The position numbers were made by a program, and so were the translations under genes. From positions 1 to 9,530 of the forward strand of contig USSF01000072.1 in assembly GCA_900557405.1 (NCBI GenBank): a stretch of 9,530 nucleotides of DNA. Reading direction: 5' to 3'. Under the pieces are notes generated by a model. That model searched no databases, was not told where the DNA came from, and saw nothing but the letters and a program-made list of their open reading frames with translations. Of the stretch, positions 1-8,500 are shown one piece after another. Positions within the stretch are counted from its first letter, which is position 1. Each line of letters starts with the position of its first letter. The DNA is from an uncultured Prevotella sp. (lineage in GTDB: Bacteria; Bacteroidota; Bacteroidia; Bacteroidales; Bacteroidaceae).

Positions 1-56
1 TTGCTCAGGCACTTATAAATAATGTTAAACTATAGTGTTGCGGAATTAAGGGATAT

Positions 57-797
57 ATGGAAAATTTTACACGATTTAAGGGTTTTGCTTTAGCCTTGTC
101 TCTCGTTGCCGCTACGGCCGGAGCAAGCGCAATGTCGGGTCAGGAAAGCCTCAACATGCAGGAGATTCCAAACGCCCACAAGGGTTTCAACTGTGTTGCC
201 ACGCAGGGCAGACTGCCCGGCAACATTGACATGAAGGCTGCGGCCGACCAAGAGACGCTGCTCGAAGAGACATTCGACGACAACGCCGGCTTCGCCGACG
301 GCACCACCATGCCTGGCGGATGGGTGAGTACAGGCACATACCCGTTCTCACGCCAGCGGGGTTCCGACTTCGGACTCAACGCACACTCCGGTTCATACGT
401 ATTCGGCACTCCGTCGAGCAGTGCGTCGATGAACCGCGACGAATTCTTCTGCACCAAAAAGATAATGATGAAGGCGGGCAAGGAATACACCTTGTCATTC
501 TGGTACAAGGCGCCGGGCGGCAACACTGCGTCCAACACCACGCAGATTGTAACCAAGGTAGGCGCGCAGCAGGCGTACGCCGGCATGCTGAAGACGCTGG
601 GCGAGACGCCGGCGGAGCGCACATCGGAATGGACCCAGGCTTCATACAGGTTCACCCCGGACGTTGACGGGGAATACTGCTTCGGCTTCAACCTGCTCAC
701 GATGCTCTACAACAGCGGTGCGGTGGTGATCGACGACATCCTTGTGACCGGCCCGAAGGAGAGCGGCGAAATTGACCCGGAGGACAAAGTGGTCTGA
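57..797 (+). CDS. N-terminal fragment: signal peptide plus first choice-of-anchor J-like jelly-roll domain
   Basis: This 246-residue ORF begins with a clear Sec signal peptide: basic start (MENFTRFKG), hydrophobic core (FALALSLVAATAG), cleavage probably after ASA at residue 25. After a low-complexity linker, residues 68-233 form one jelly-roll domain, with 'ETFDDNAGF', 'GGWVSTGTYPF', 'YTLSFWYKAPGGN' and the closing strand 'GAVVIDDILVTG'. These match the choice-of-anchor J / cleaved-adhesin type of beta-sandwich found in secreted Bacteroidetes proteins. The ATG at 57 is chosen because it directly precedes the signal peptide; a purine-rich AAGGGA lies at 48-53, too close for a standard Shine-Dalgarno. 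The TGA stop follows 'PEDKVV', a linker, not a natural C-terminus: there is no sorting tail. If made alone, the product would be exported to the periplasm but not sorted by T9SS. The domain call is by pattern only. Confidence 0.7.
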   Translation: MENFTRFKGFALALSLVAATAGASAMSGQESLNMQEIPNAHKGFNCVATQGRLPGNIDMKAAADQETLLEETFDDNAGFADGTTMPGGWVSTGTYPFSRQRGSDFGLNAHSGSYVFGTPSSSASMNRDEFFCTKKIMMKAGKEYTLSFWYKAPGGNTASNTTQIVTKVGAQQAYAGMLKTLGETPAERTSEWTQASYRFTPDVDGEYCFGFNLLTMLYNSGAVVIDDILVTGPKESGEIDPEDKVV

Positions 798-857
798 GAA
801 CTGCCTTACTCACAGTCGTTTGACAACGAGAACAACGACTACGACGGACAGCACTAC

Positions 858-2480
858 GTGCCAAACGGATGGATGGCAACCGGCACGGCTCCCTTCAGAA
901 CAGCCAACTTCGATGAGTTGAAGGCAAAAGACGGCACATGGTATGCCGTGGCACCGGAGAGTTCCGTATCCCGCGACGACCGTCTGTATACCGCCTACTT
1001 CAAGCTTGAAGCCGGCGTGACATACAAAGCCAAGTTCTGGCTCTACATGCCCGGCAACAATGGCGTGGCGAGCAACCTCGACTTAACGGTGGGCACGGAG
1101 CAGGACAGCGAGTTCCATTCCTCAATCCTTTCGCTCCCCGGCTACACCAACACCGGCTGGACGGAGCAGAACGCCACATTCACCCCTACCGAGACCGACT
1201 ACTACTGTTTCTCCTTTGCCCTGAGCGGCGAGAACGCAAGGGCCGGAGAGGTGTGCATCGACCTGTTCACGCTCCTTGCCGAAGGACAGAAGTCGAAGCC
1301 ACAGGCAGCATTCTCGTTCAACGGCAACTTCAACCTCATGGACAGCAGTCTGATGGGCTTCGGCACGGCAAAGGCGAAGATGGCGAACCAGACCACCAAC
1401 GGCGATTCTTTCAAATGGAAGGTCACCGGCCCCACTACGACACAGAGCAATGAGGAGAACCCCGAATTCACCTTCAGCGAATCGGGCAGATACACCATAT
1501 CCCTCACCGCTAAGAACGATTTCGGCGAAAGCACCTCATCCGAGGATGTCGACGTGACGATTGTCACCGACAAGACCAGCCAGTTTCCTCTCACGGCATA
1601 CAACCCCAACGAGGACGAGCCTTGGTCGCGCGAGGACATGCTGTCGTTCGATACCGCCCCCGGCATCGACTGGGTGACGGGCATCAACCATTATTACACG
1701 AGCTTTGCGGAGAAATTCGACCTCAACCCAGGCTTCGACTTCTCCATCAGCAGCATAAGCTATTATCTCTGCTATTACAATCTGGCCAGCCGCTACTATA
1801 CCGCCCAGGCAATGCTACCGCTGAAAGTGGTGGTCTACGGCGACAAGAACGGCCGTCCTGACCCCGACACCGTCTACGGCAGATACCAGACAACGATGAT
1901 GGATGCCTTCGGCACACTCGGTCTGAGCACCGCCGAGATGCGCGCCATACAGCCGGCAAGCCCCATCGTGGCGAAGAGTCCTTTCTATATCGCCTTCGAA
2001 TTCAGCAAGGATGTATGGATTGACGAACCGGACGAGACCATCTCGCGCACATCTGTCGGCATCGGCGGCTTCAACCATCGCTCGGGCGAATCCACGCTGT
2101 TCGTAAGACCGACAGCCGTTCCGGCAACATCAAGCTACGTTCCCGACGGCAACTACTGCCCTATCGACGACCTCGACATGCAGTATAAGGGTGTGGGCCT
2201 CAACCTCGTGGTATGGACCACAGCCGGGAGAAACGGCGAAACGGGCCTTGTGGCACTGTCTTCCGACGGCAACGTGGCATTCGCCGCACGACTTGACGGC
2301 AACAAGCTGACCGTAAGCGGCACGCAGGAAGGCGAACCGCTCACGGTATGCAACGCTGCCGGGCAGGTGATTGCCAAGGCCACGGCAACCGCCAGGACTA
2401 CCACTCTCTCCCTCGACGCCCAGCCCGGCATCTACATGGTGACCACAAAGGCCGGCACACGGAAGTTCATCAAGAGATAG
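858..2480 (+). CDS. C-terminal fragment: jelly-roll 2, PKD-like domain and T9SS-type sorting tail
   Basis: This ORF is formally open from a GTG at 858, but its frame is continuous back to 798, just after the TGA; the GTG lies inside the domain and lacks a convincing ribosome site. Residues 1-143 complete a second jelly-roll parallel to the first: 'PNGWMATGTAPF' against 'PGGWVSTGTYPF', and 'GWTEQNATFTP' against 'EWTQASYRFTP'. Residues 150-236 look PKD-like, with 'FTFSESGRYTISLTAKN' before the last strand. Residues 245-455 are a beta-rich domain with 'LKVVVYGDKNGRPDPDTV' and 'SPFYIAFEF', resembling a region of the downstream protease. Residues 472-540 form a typical T9SS-like C-terminal domain, with 'LTVCNAAGQVI' and 'QPGIYMVTTKAGTRKFIKR'. 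The gene ends with TAG, 36 bp before the protease, without a terminator between them. No enzyme motif was found. Confidence 0.7.
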   Translation: MPNGWMATGTAPFRTANFDELKAKDGTWYAVAPESSVSRDDRLYTAYFKLEAGVTYKAKFWLYMPGNNGVASNLDLTVGTEQDSEFHSSILSLPGYTNTGWTEQNATFTPTETDYYCFSFALSGENARAGEVCIDLFTLLAEGQKSKPQAAFSFNGNFNLMDSSLMGFGTAKAKMANQTTNGDSFKWKVTGPTTTQSNEENPEFTFSESGRYTISLTAKNDFGESTSSEDVDVTIVTDKTSQFPLTAYNPNEDEPWSREDMLSFDTAPGIDWVTGINHYYTSFAEKFDLNPGFDFSISSISYYLCYYNLASRYYTAQAMLPLKVVVYGDKNGRPDPDTVYGRYQTTMMDAFGTLGLSTAEMRAIQPASPIVAKSPFYIAFEFSKDVWIDEPDETISRTSVGIGGFNHRSGESTLFVRPTAVPATSSYVPDGNYCPIDDLDMQYKGVGLNLVVWTTAGRNGETGLVALSSDGNVAFAARLDGNKLTVSGTQEGEPLTVCNAAGQVIAKATATARTTTLSLDAQPGIYMVTTKAGTRKFIKR

Positions 2481-2516
2481 AGGACCACAAGTGACTACAA
2501 CTGAATCCTACCCATT

Positions 2517-5378
2517 ATGAAACACAGCATAATCAAAAGCATAGCGGCTGTCATTGCCTCCGCCGGAATCCTTTCGGCGGAAGCTGTGCCTGCCTATCCG
2601 AAACCGATAACAGTGATGCAGCCCGACGGCACCTGCGTGACGGTGAGGCTGCGCGGCGACGAGCGTCTGAACTGGATGGAGACCACCGACGGATACACGC
2701 TCCTGCGCGACGGTGCCGGCTTCATCACATTCGCCAAGACCGACCGCAACGGTTTCCTCGCCCCTTCCTCCCTGCGCTACGACGGGTCGTCTGCCCGCGC
2801 CAAGGCCGAGGGAATCGTCCCCGGACTGCGCTTCAATGCCGACCAGTGGCGGGCGGCGATGCAACGCCACGCCCCGACAAGCCGGAAGACTGCGATGAAG
2901 GCGGGCGCGCCGCAGACAGACTTCATGGTGGACGCTTCGTTTCCCACCACCGGCAAGCGCAAGCTGCTCGTACTGCTCGTGAACTTCAGCGACACTGAGA
3001 CGAGCTACACGCAGCAGCAGTTTGACGACATGATGAACAAGGAGGGCTACGGCGGCATTGGCAGCTTCCGCGACTACTACAAGCAGCAGTCATACGGCCA
3101 GCTCGACATCGACGTGACCGTGACCGACTGGATAAAGCTCCCCAAGACAAAGGGGAACTACGGGCCGGACGGTGCGCCCTACATCATCTACGACGCCCTC
3201 TCCATCGCTTCGCAGACGATAGACCTGAGCCAGTTTGACAACGACGGCGACGGCATCCTCGACGGACTCGCCGTGATTCATCAGGGCGCGGGCCAGGAGA
3301 TGTCGGGCAAGTCGGAAGACATCTGGTCGCACAGCTCCATCATATACGGACAGACCTTCAACGGCATCTCCGTGCGCCGCTACACCATCGAACCCGAAAT
3401 CCTCGCCAAAGACAACCGCATGGCCACAATCGGCGTCATCTGCCATGAGTTCGGCCACGCCCTCGGGGCACCCGACTTCTATGACACCGACTATTCCGCC
3501 TCCGGCGGCGAATACTGCGGCACGGGCGTTTGGGACCTCCTCGGCAGCGGAGCATGGCTCGGCGACTACGGCGACCGTCCGTCCGGCATCAACGGATGGC
3601 AGAAATACATCTTCGGATGGGTCAACCCCGTGACGCTCGACGAGAGTACGGTGGTGACAGACATGCCTGCCGCCGACGCCGAACCCGTGGCATACCGCAT
3701 GGAGACGGGGTTGCCCGGCGATTATTTCTATATGGAGAACCGTCAGCAGACGGGTTGTTTCGATGCCTCGCTGCCCGGCCACGGTCTCGTGGTATACCAT
3801 GTGAACGAGGGACTGATCCGTGCCGGACTGACCACCAACGACTTCAACGCCGGATTCCCGCAGGGCATTTACACCGTATGCTCAAGCGCCGCAGCAGAGC
3901 CGGACAACAACGCATCGTCATACGGCAACGTGAACAGCGCCGCCGCCCCATACCCCGGCAGCGGAAGCATCAAGGAATTCTCCGACCGCACCCTGCCCTC
4001 CACTCACTCCAAGGACGGCAGGTTCGCATACCGCTCCATCTCGGGCATCACCGATGCCGACGGCAAAGTGGGCTTCACGTTCACCCGTGAGGCGGAACCG
4101 CCGAAGCCCGCAAGTCTGAAGGCAACGACGGCCTCGGGCAGCGTAATGCTCTCATGGCAGAAGCCCGAGAATGCGGAAGCACCCGTCTACTACACCGTAT
4201 ACCGCAACAACTCGATGATAGGCACGACGAGCCAGACCGCATATACCGACGAGAAACCCGAGGGCGGAAAGCTCCTGACCTACCAGGTGGACGCATCATA
4301 CGAGAGCAACCTTATCTCCCATCCCTCGCAGGTTAAGATAATGGTGCCTGCAAACAGGGTGACCGGAGTCACGGCGACGGTAACGGGACAGGACGTGAAG
4401 ATAGACTGGACCACCGACAACCGGCTGATGTGGGCGGCAAACGACGTGGGGAGACTGACGCAGCAGGACGTGAAAGCCGACGTCGTGGCATACGCCAACC
4501 GCTTCTCGGCCGAGAACCTCGCCACATACGTGGGCGGGAAAATCACGCGCATGGGTTTCCTGCCGATGCAGGGTCCATCTGAAATCACCGTAAACCTGAA
4601 GATATACGAGGCTGATGCCGGTTCGACGGACGCCACTCTCGTATCGGAGCGCGCGGCGAAGGAGTTTGCCAACGGACAGCTGCGCGACCTGAAGCTCACG
4701 CAGCCCGTGACCATCAAGAGCGGCAAAGACTACTGGGTGGCCGTGGAATGTAGGGCGACGAAGGGCGTGGTGACCGTGGCTTGCGACAAGAACGCCGTAG
4801 TCGACGGCTTCGGCAACTGCCTCATCACCGACGGCAGGCCTACCACCCTACCCGATGCTACGGGCAACTTCTACGTCTCCGCCACAGTGACCATGCCGGC
4901 AGACGCCACCACCAGCGACATCCCCACAAATCCCGACGAGGATGCCGACCCGGCATTCGACTTCTGGTTTCCTAAGGGCTACACCGTGTTCTGGGACAAC
5001 GACGTCGTGGCGCGCACCACCGGCCGCTCGGCTCTGATACGCAACGCCGCAACCGGTACACATATATATAAGGTGGCAAGTCTCTTCCGCGGCGAAAATA
5101 TGTCGGGCAGCATGACGGGCGAAGTCACCGTCGGCACATCGGCAATCAATTCCGCCGGCGCCTCCGGTTCATCCGCCCCTATAATGATAGATGGCTGCCA
5201 AGGCGAAATCAGCGTGAAAGGCTTCTGTGGGAAAGTCAAGGTGACCGACCTCTACGGCAACATCCTGGCCCATGCCCAGTGCAGCGGCAGCATGTTAGTC
5301 GCCATGCAGCCGGGCATCTATGTGGTGACTCTTACCGATGCCGCCACCCGTTATACAAGGAAAATCACAGTATATTAA
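2517..5378 (+). CDS. Secreted M6-family (immune inhibitor A-like) zinc metalloprotease with Fn3 domain and T9SS-like tail
   Basis: This 953-residue exported protease carries the zinc motif HEFGHALGAPD at 310-320: H310 and H314 bind zinc, E311 is the catalytic base, and D320 is the expected third-ligand position of the extended HExxHxxGxxD/H motif. 'FYDTDY' follows, as in M6 peptidases. Order: signal peptide 1-23 (cleavage near AEA); a propeptide-like region 24-140 beginning 'ITVMQPDGTCVTVRLRGDE', typical of these enzymes; M6 catalytic domain about 145-525, with a possible calcium site 'DNDGDGILDG' at 241-250; Fn3-like domain 527-610; beta-sandwich 611-795; T9SS-like tail about 895-953 ending 'QPGIYVVTLTDAATRYTRK'. 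The usual Met of 'WDLMxSGxW' is Leu342 here. Inferred role: extracellular protein degradation, with export by Sec then T9SS. It is probably co-transcribed with the upstream adhesin-like gene (36-bp gap), and a strong terminator lies 46 bp downstream. The substrate cannot be read from sequence. Confidence 0.9.
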   Translation: MKHSIIKSIAAVIASAGILSAEAVPAYPKPITVMQPDGTCVTVRLRGDERLNWMETTDGYTLLRDGAGFITFAKTDRNGFLAPSSLRYDGSSARAKAEGIVPGLRFNADQWRAAMQRHAPTSRKTAMKAGAPQTDFMVDASFPTTGKRKLLVLLVNFSDTETSYTQQQFDDMMNKEGYGGIGSFRDYYKQQSYGQLDIDVTVTDWIKLPKTKGNYGPDGAPYIIYDALSIASQTIDLSQFDNDGDGILDGLAVIHQGAGQEMSGKSEDIWSHSSIIYGQTFNGISVRRYTIEPEILAKDNRMATIGVICHEFGHALGAPDFYDTDYSASGGEYCGTGVWDLLGSGAWLGDYGDRPSGINGWQKYIFGWVNPVTLDESTVVTDMPAADAEPVAYRMETGLPGDYFYMENRQQTGCFDASLPGHGLVVYHVNEGLIRAGLTTNDFNAGFPQGIYTVCSSAAAEPDNNASSYGNVNSAAAPYPGSGSIKEFSDRTLPSTHSKDGRFAYRSISGITDADGKVGFTFTREAEPPKPASLKATTASGSVMLSWQKPENAEAPVYYTVYRNNSMIGTTSQTAYTDEKPEGGKLLTYQVDASYESNLISHPSQVKIMVPANRVTGVTATVTGQDVKIDWTTDNRLMWAANDVGRLTQQDVKADVVAYANRFSAENLATYVGGKITRMGFLPMQGPSEITVNLKIYEADAGSTDATLVSERAAKEFANGQLRDLKLTQPVTIKSGKDYWVAVECRATKGVVTVACDKNAVVDGFGNCLITDGRPTTLPDATGNFYVSATVTMPADATTSDIPTNPDEDADPAFDFWFPKGYTVFWDNDVVARTTGRSALIRNAATGTHIYKVASLFRGENMSGSMTGEVTVGTSAINSAGASGSSAPIMIDGCQGEISVKGFCGKVKVTDLYGNILAHAQCSGSMLVAMQPGIYVVTLTDAATRYTRKITVY

Positions 5379-5423
5379 GCGTAATATACCATTTTTCATT
5401 ATCGCAAAAAGATTTTTATACGT

Positions 5424-5460
5424 AGTGGTGCGCTGCAGGTCTTGCAGCGCACCACTTTTT
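5424..5460 (+). terminator. Rho-independent terminator of the protease operon
   Basis: A perfect 14-bp stem (AGTGGTGCGCTGCA at 5424-5437, its complement at 5443-5456) closes a 5-nt loop, GGTCT. The T-run at 5456-5460 follows at once and continues as CTTT. It starts 46 bp after the TAA of the metalloprotease gene. The T-tract is on the plus side only, so it primarily serves the plus-strand genes. Confidence 0.9.
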
Positions 5461-5503
5461 CTTTCCTCCATTTCCCAGTTCTTGCCAGGAATCATTTCAA
5501 GAC

Positions 5504-5540
5504 CCGCATGCAAGCTCCCAACCGGGTAGCATGCATGCGG
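5504..5540 (-). terminator. Probable terminator hairpin of the minus-strand repeat-protein gene
   Basis: The arms CCGCATGCA (5504-5512) and TGCATGCGG (5532-5540) pair perfectly over 9 bp. The stem continues inward past one A-A mismatch with GCT/AGC, a bulged T (5527) and CCC/GGG, around the tetraloop AACC. It begins about 19 nt after the stop of the minus-strand gene. The minus strand then reads GTCTTGAAAT, without a good U-tract, so termination strength is uncertain. Confidence 0.5.
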
Positions 5541-5558
5541 TTTCTAACAAATAATCTA

Positions 5559-8500
5559 TTACTTTATCATCTTCACGCCGTCCACGATATAAATTCCGGT
5601 TGGCAGGTTCTCCCACTCGCCGTCCATCTTCAGACCCTGCATGGTGTAGATACCCTTACGGCAGAGCGAGGCGTTGCCCGCAGCACCTTCGATGCTGTTG
5701 GTGCCGGTAGACTTGATAACCACCTTGCCTTTCACAATCTCTCCATCCAGCGCCACAGCCTTCAGAGTCTTGTCGTATGCAGCGCCCACAGGCTCCACAA
5801 TCTGACAGCCGTTGAGCAGAAGTCCGCCGATATTGGCTATACCTCCGGCCTTGCCGTCTATCTCTATATTACAGTTGTTTATGGTAAGCACCTCGCCACC
5901 GTTAACTCCCTTGAATCCACATTTGTCATAGCATAACATTGTCATATCGCAGGCATTAAGAGTGAGGTCAGCCGCCATGAGGACATTGTCGCCATCGGAT
6001 GCTTCCATGTCAAGCGTTCCATTTCCCGAGATTGTTGTCTTTCCACCGACATAAAGATTTACTTCCTCCATTGAGTATAGTTTATTCTTTCCTGCCAGGT
6101 TGATTTTCAAATCATCAACCGCCCTGTTTTCAAGAGAAGTGCCCATACACTCCAGGAAGGCATTGTCGAGAACCAGCGTCTTCGTGTCCGGGTCATACGA
6201 GCCTTTGCCTGACGACAATCCGGTGAGCAGACTGAGGTCGTCGCAATTAGCGCTTGAAACACGGTCGCCCTCAATCAGGAGTCCATAATAATATGGTTCT
6301 ATATATACAGTTTCCTTGCAAGTTTCTCCGTTGCATACCACGGCTCCATTGTCGAACATGGCGCCTGTCGGTTGCGTAAACTCACAGCCTTCCAGTTCCA
6401 CTGAACCGAAATTGAATACTGAGCCACCATAGCCGTATGTCCTTACTTCCGAACGGCGCACCACCAAATGGTTCTTGTGGATCTGATACAATCCGAGAAT
6501 GCCATAATAGCCGTTACATTCGTCTTTCAGCGTGCAGCGGTCGAGCGTGAGTGTCGTTCTATCAACCAGTACACCTATGGCATTTCCATGATTGCTGCTG
6601 TTTATGACGAGCAGTCCCGGACCGACAACAGTGGTAGGACACGACACCTTTAATCCGCCGCTGCTTACATACATATCGTTTCTGCCTTCCAGCTTGATGG
6701 TAAGGCCGTCCACGCCGTAATTATCGATGCCCAACTCTGCCGTGATGTAAATCCTGTCAAGTGTGAGCGTCTTCGTCTCCGGATTGTATTTTATCAATCC
6801 ATTATAAGATGTCGTCACCCCTTCGATTACCAGAAGGTCATCCTTGTTGCCTTCCGTCACTTCCACACCGGCAACCTCCAGTCCGTATCTGCCCGAAGAT
6901 ATAGACAGTTTACCCGTCACCAGTTTGTCGCCTACGGCAATTCCTTTCTTTTTATCCGCCAGACCAGTCTTGAATTCAGCACCTTTCGGTTCTACGATTT
7001 TACAATTGTCGATAGCGAACGCCGAAATTCCGATGACACACTCCAGGCTACTGTTTATATCCACATCAGAGCTGCGCACGGAAAACTGTCCGCCGTCCGA
7101 CCCCACAATACCCTTTTTCGCAGCGATGGCCACCTTGCTTTCTTCGAGATTCAATGCATTCCGGCTTACAGAGATACCGGAATTGTCTTCAGCCGACAGT
7201 TCGAGCAGACCTCTTCCTGTAATCTTTGTAGACTGGGTTATACTCATGGCATTGCTCATTGTTGACTTCACGCTGCTGTTGCCTCTCACATGAATAATCA
7301 GATTCTCATTACAGTAGTTCTCAATGCCACACCAATTCTTCTCAATCTTTGCTTCATCCAAGACAAGGGTGTTGGTGGTCGGTTCATAATAGACGTATCC
7401 GCTCACTCCATCTATGTCTTCCAGTTTTTTATAGTTCTGGCTTGTCACATTAACGCCTGCCACCTTAAATCCGTAATCTTCTCCCGAATTGTCAGGAGCA
7501 ATCCTCACCAGACCATCTGCCCATTCGTCCCCGAGCACCACGGCATACTCTTCTGCATCGAATACGGCGCCCGAAGGATAGGTGATAGAGCAGCCTTCGA
7601 GTTTAAGATTGCGTATACTGCGCATTGAGTAATCTGTGGCATTGGACTCCACACAGGCATTCCGCACAGTCAGGACTTCCTTTTCGCTGCCATTAAATCC
7701 GCAAATTCCCGTTGAGCCTTCAACATATACCTTGCAGTTTTCAATGGTCATAGGAGCTTTAAAGAAAGCCAGACCATAATCACCAGTCTTTACATTAAGT
7801 GTTCCCGGCCCTGAGATTCTGCATGGTGCCTGTGCCGTGACAGCGCCACCAACTGAATAGATATAATTCGCACCTATCAGATTGATTTTAAATTCATTGG
7901 TACCTTCAGGTATATAGACAACTTCACCACTGAATGATGATTTTATAATTACATCCTGCATGGTAAGGGTGTTGGTTTCGGGATTGTAACTTAAATTTCC
8001 CTCTTTTACCTGGTCAAGAAAGGCAAGGTTGCGACAGTTTACGCTTGTTATTTCATCACCACATATATAATACTTATACTTTTTGTAATCATCAGGTACG
8101 ATTGTTGCACTTCTTTTTGCAAGCTTATGATCAACGGTCACACCACCAAGCATAGGTTCAAAAACGCCTCGGATAGGAGATGTGATATAACATCCTTCAA
8201 GCTTGAGGTCTTCACAATTACATATAGCGCCGTTCTCGGCAATCGTTTCAATATATGAATTACGCACTGTCAATATATCATCCCCTTGCCATTCTCCGGA
8301 TATTCCATGATAACCTCTTGCATAAACAGCACAGTTTTCGATAGTGAGGGGTTTGTTGAAATGTATACCATCACCTATTTCACTGCGAACCCTCAGGAAC
8401 CCATCGCCCAGGATATTTGTCTTTCTATCAAGTTGGATTGCCGTCTGCCTCGTATTTATCTTAGTTAAGCCGACCAGTTTAATATTCAAGTCAGTACATT

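Larger units (their letters stand above)
57..2480 (+). pseudogene. Secreted tandem jelly-roll/PKD protein with T9SS-like tail, split by an in-frame TGA
   Basis: Read as one frame, 57-2480 gives 807 codon positions plus a TAG stop, with a single internal TGA at 795-797. Codons 798-857 continue the protein without a break ('ELPYSQSFDNENNDYDG'), the normal beginning of the second jelly-roll domain, so the two ORFs are one gene. Domain order in composite numbering: signal peptide 1-25; jelly-roll 1 about 68-233; TGA 247; jelly-roll 2 about 248-410; PKD-like 417-503; a beta-rich domain about 515-725; T9SS-like tail about 739-807. The second and later domains have no signal peptide of their own, so a protein begun after the TGA should stay in the cytosol. 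This suggests a nonsense mutation, a sequencing or assembly error, or (less likely) readthrough. The intact form would be a secreted or surface-anchored adhesin-like or carbohydrate-binding protein; no catalytic motif is visible. Confidence 0.75.

Noticed and set aside
140..700. Long minus-strand ORF of 186 codons opposite the first jelly-roll domain
   Set aside because: It is antisense to a region with a clear signal peptide and domain pattern, and its translation is low-complexity without recognisable motifs; a GC-rich codon-bias shadow.
795..797. TGA as a selenocysteine codon or reassigned stop
   Set aside because: No convincing hairpin with a selenocysteine-insertion layout follows, the position is a domain linker not an active site, and no other in-frame TGA is seen in the long genes.
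3090..3800. Minus-strand ORF of 236 codons opposite the M6 catalytic domain
   Set aside because: The plus strand here encodes the HEFGH zinc motif. The antisense frame is rich in Val/Ala/Gly, as expected from reversed GC-rich codons.
3530..4090. Plus-strand ORF of 186 codons overlapping the protease in another frame
   Set aside because: The translation is Arg/Pro/His-rich without structure and overlaps a well-supported gene fully.
4280..4726. Minus-strand ORF of 148 codons inside the protease gene
   Set aside because: It lies antisense to the Fn3 and beta-sandwich regions, with no motif and no start context.
5442..5936. Plus-strand ORF of 164 codons running from the terminator into the repeat-protein gene
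   Set aside because: It starts inside the terminator hairpin and is mostly antisense to the conserved C-terminal tail and fifth repeat.
6844..7628. Adjacent plus-strand ORFs (149 and 112 codons) antisense to the repeat protein
   Set aside because: They are shadows of the regular beta-helix repeats; hydrophobic-looking stretches arise from reversed repeat codons.
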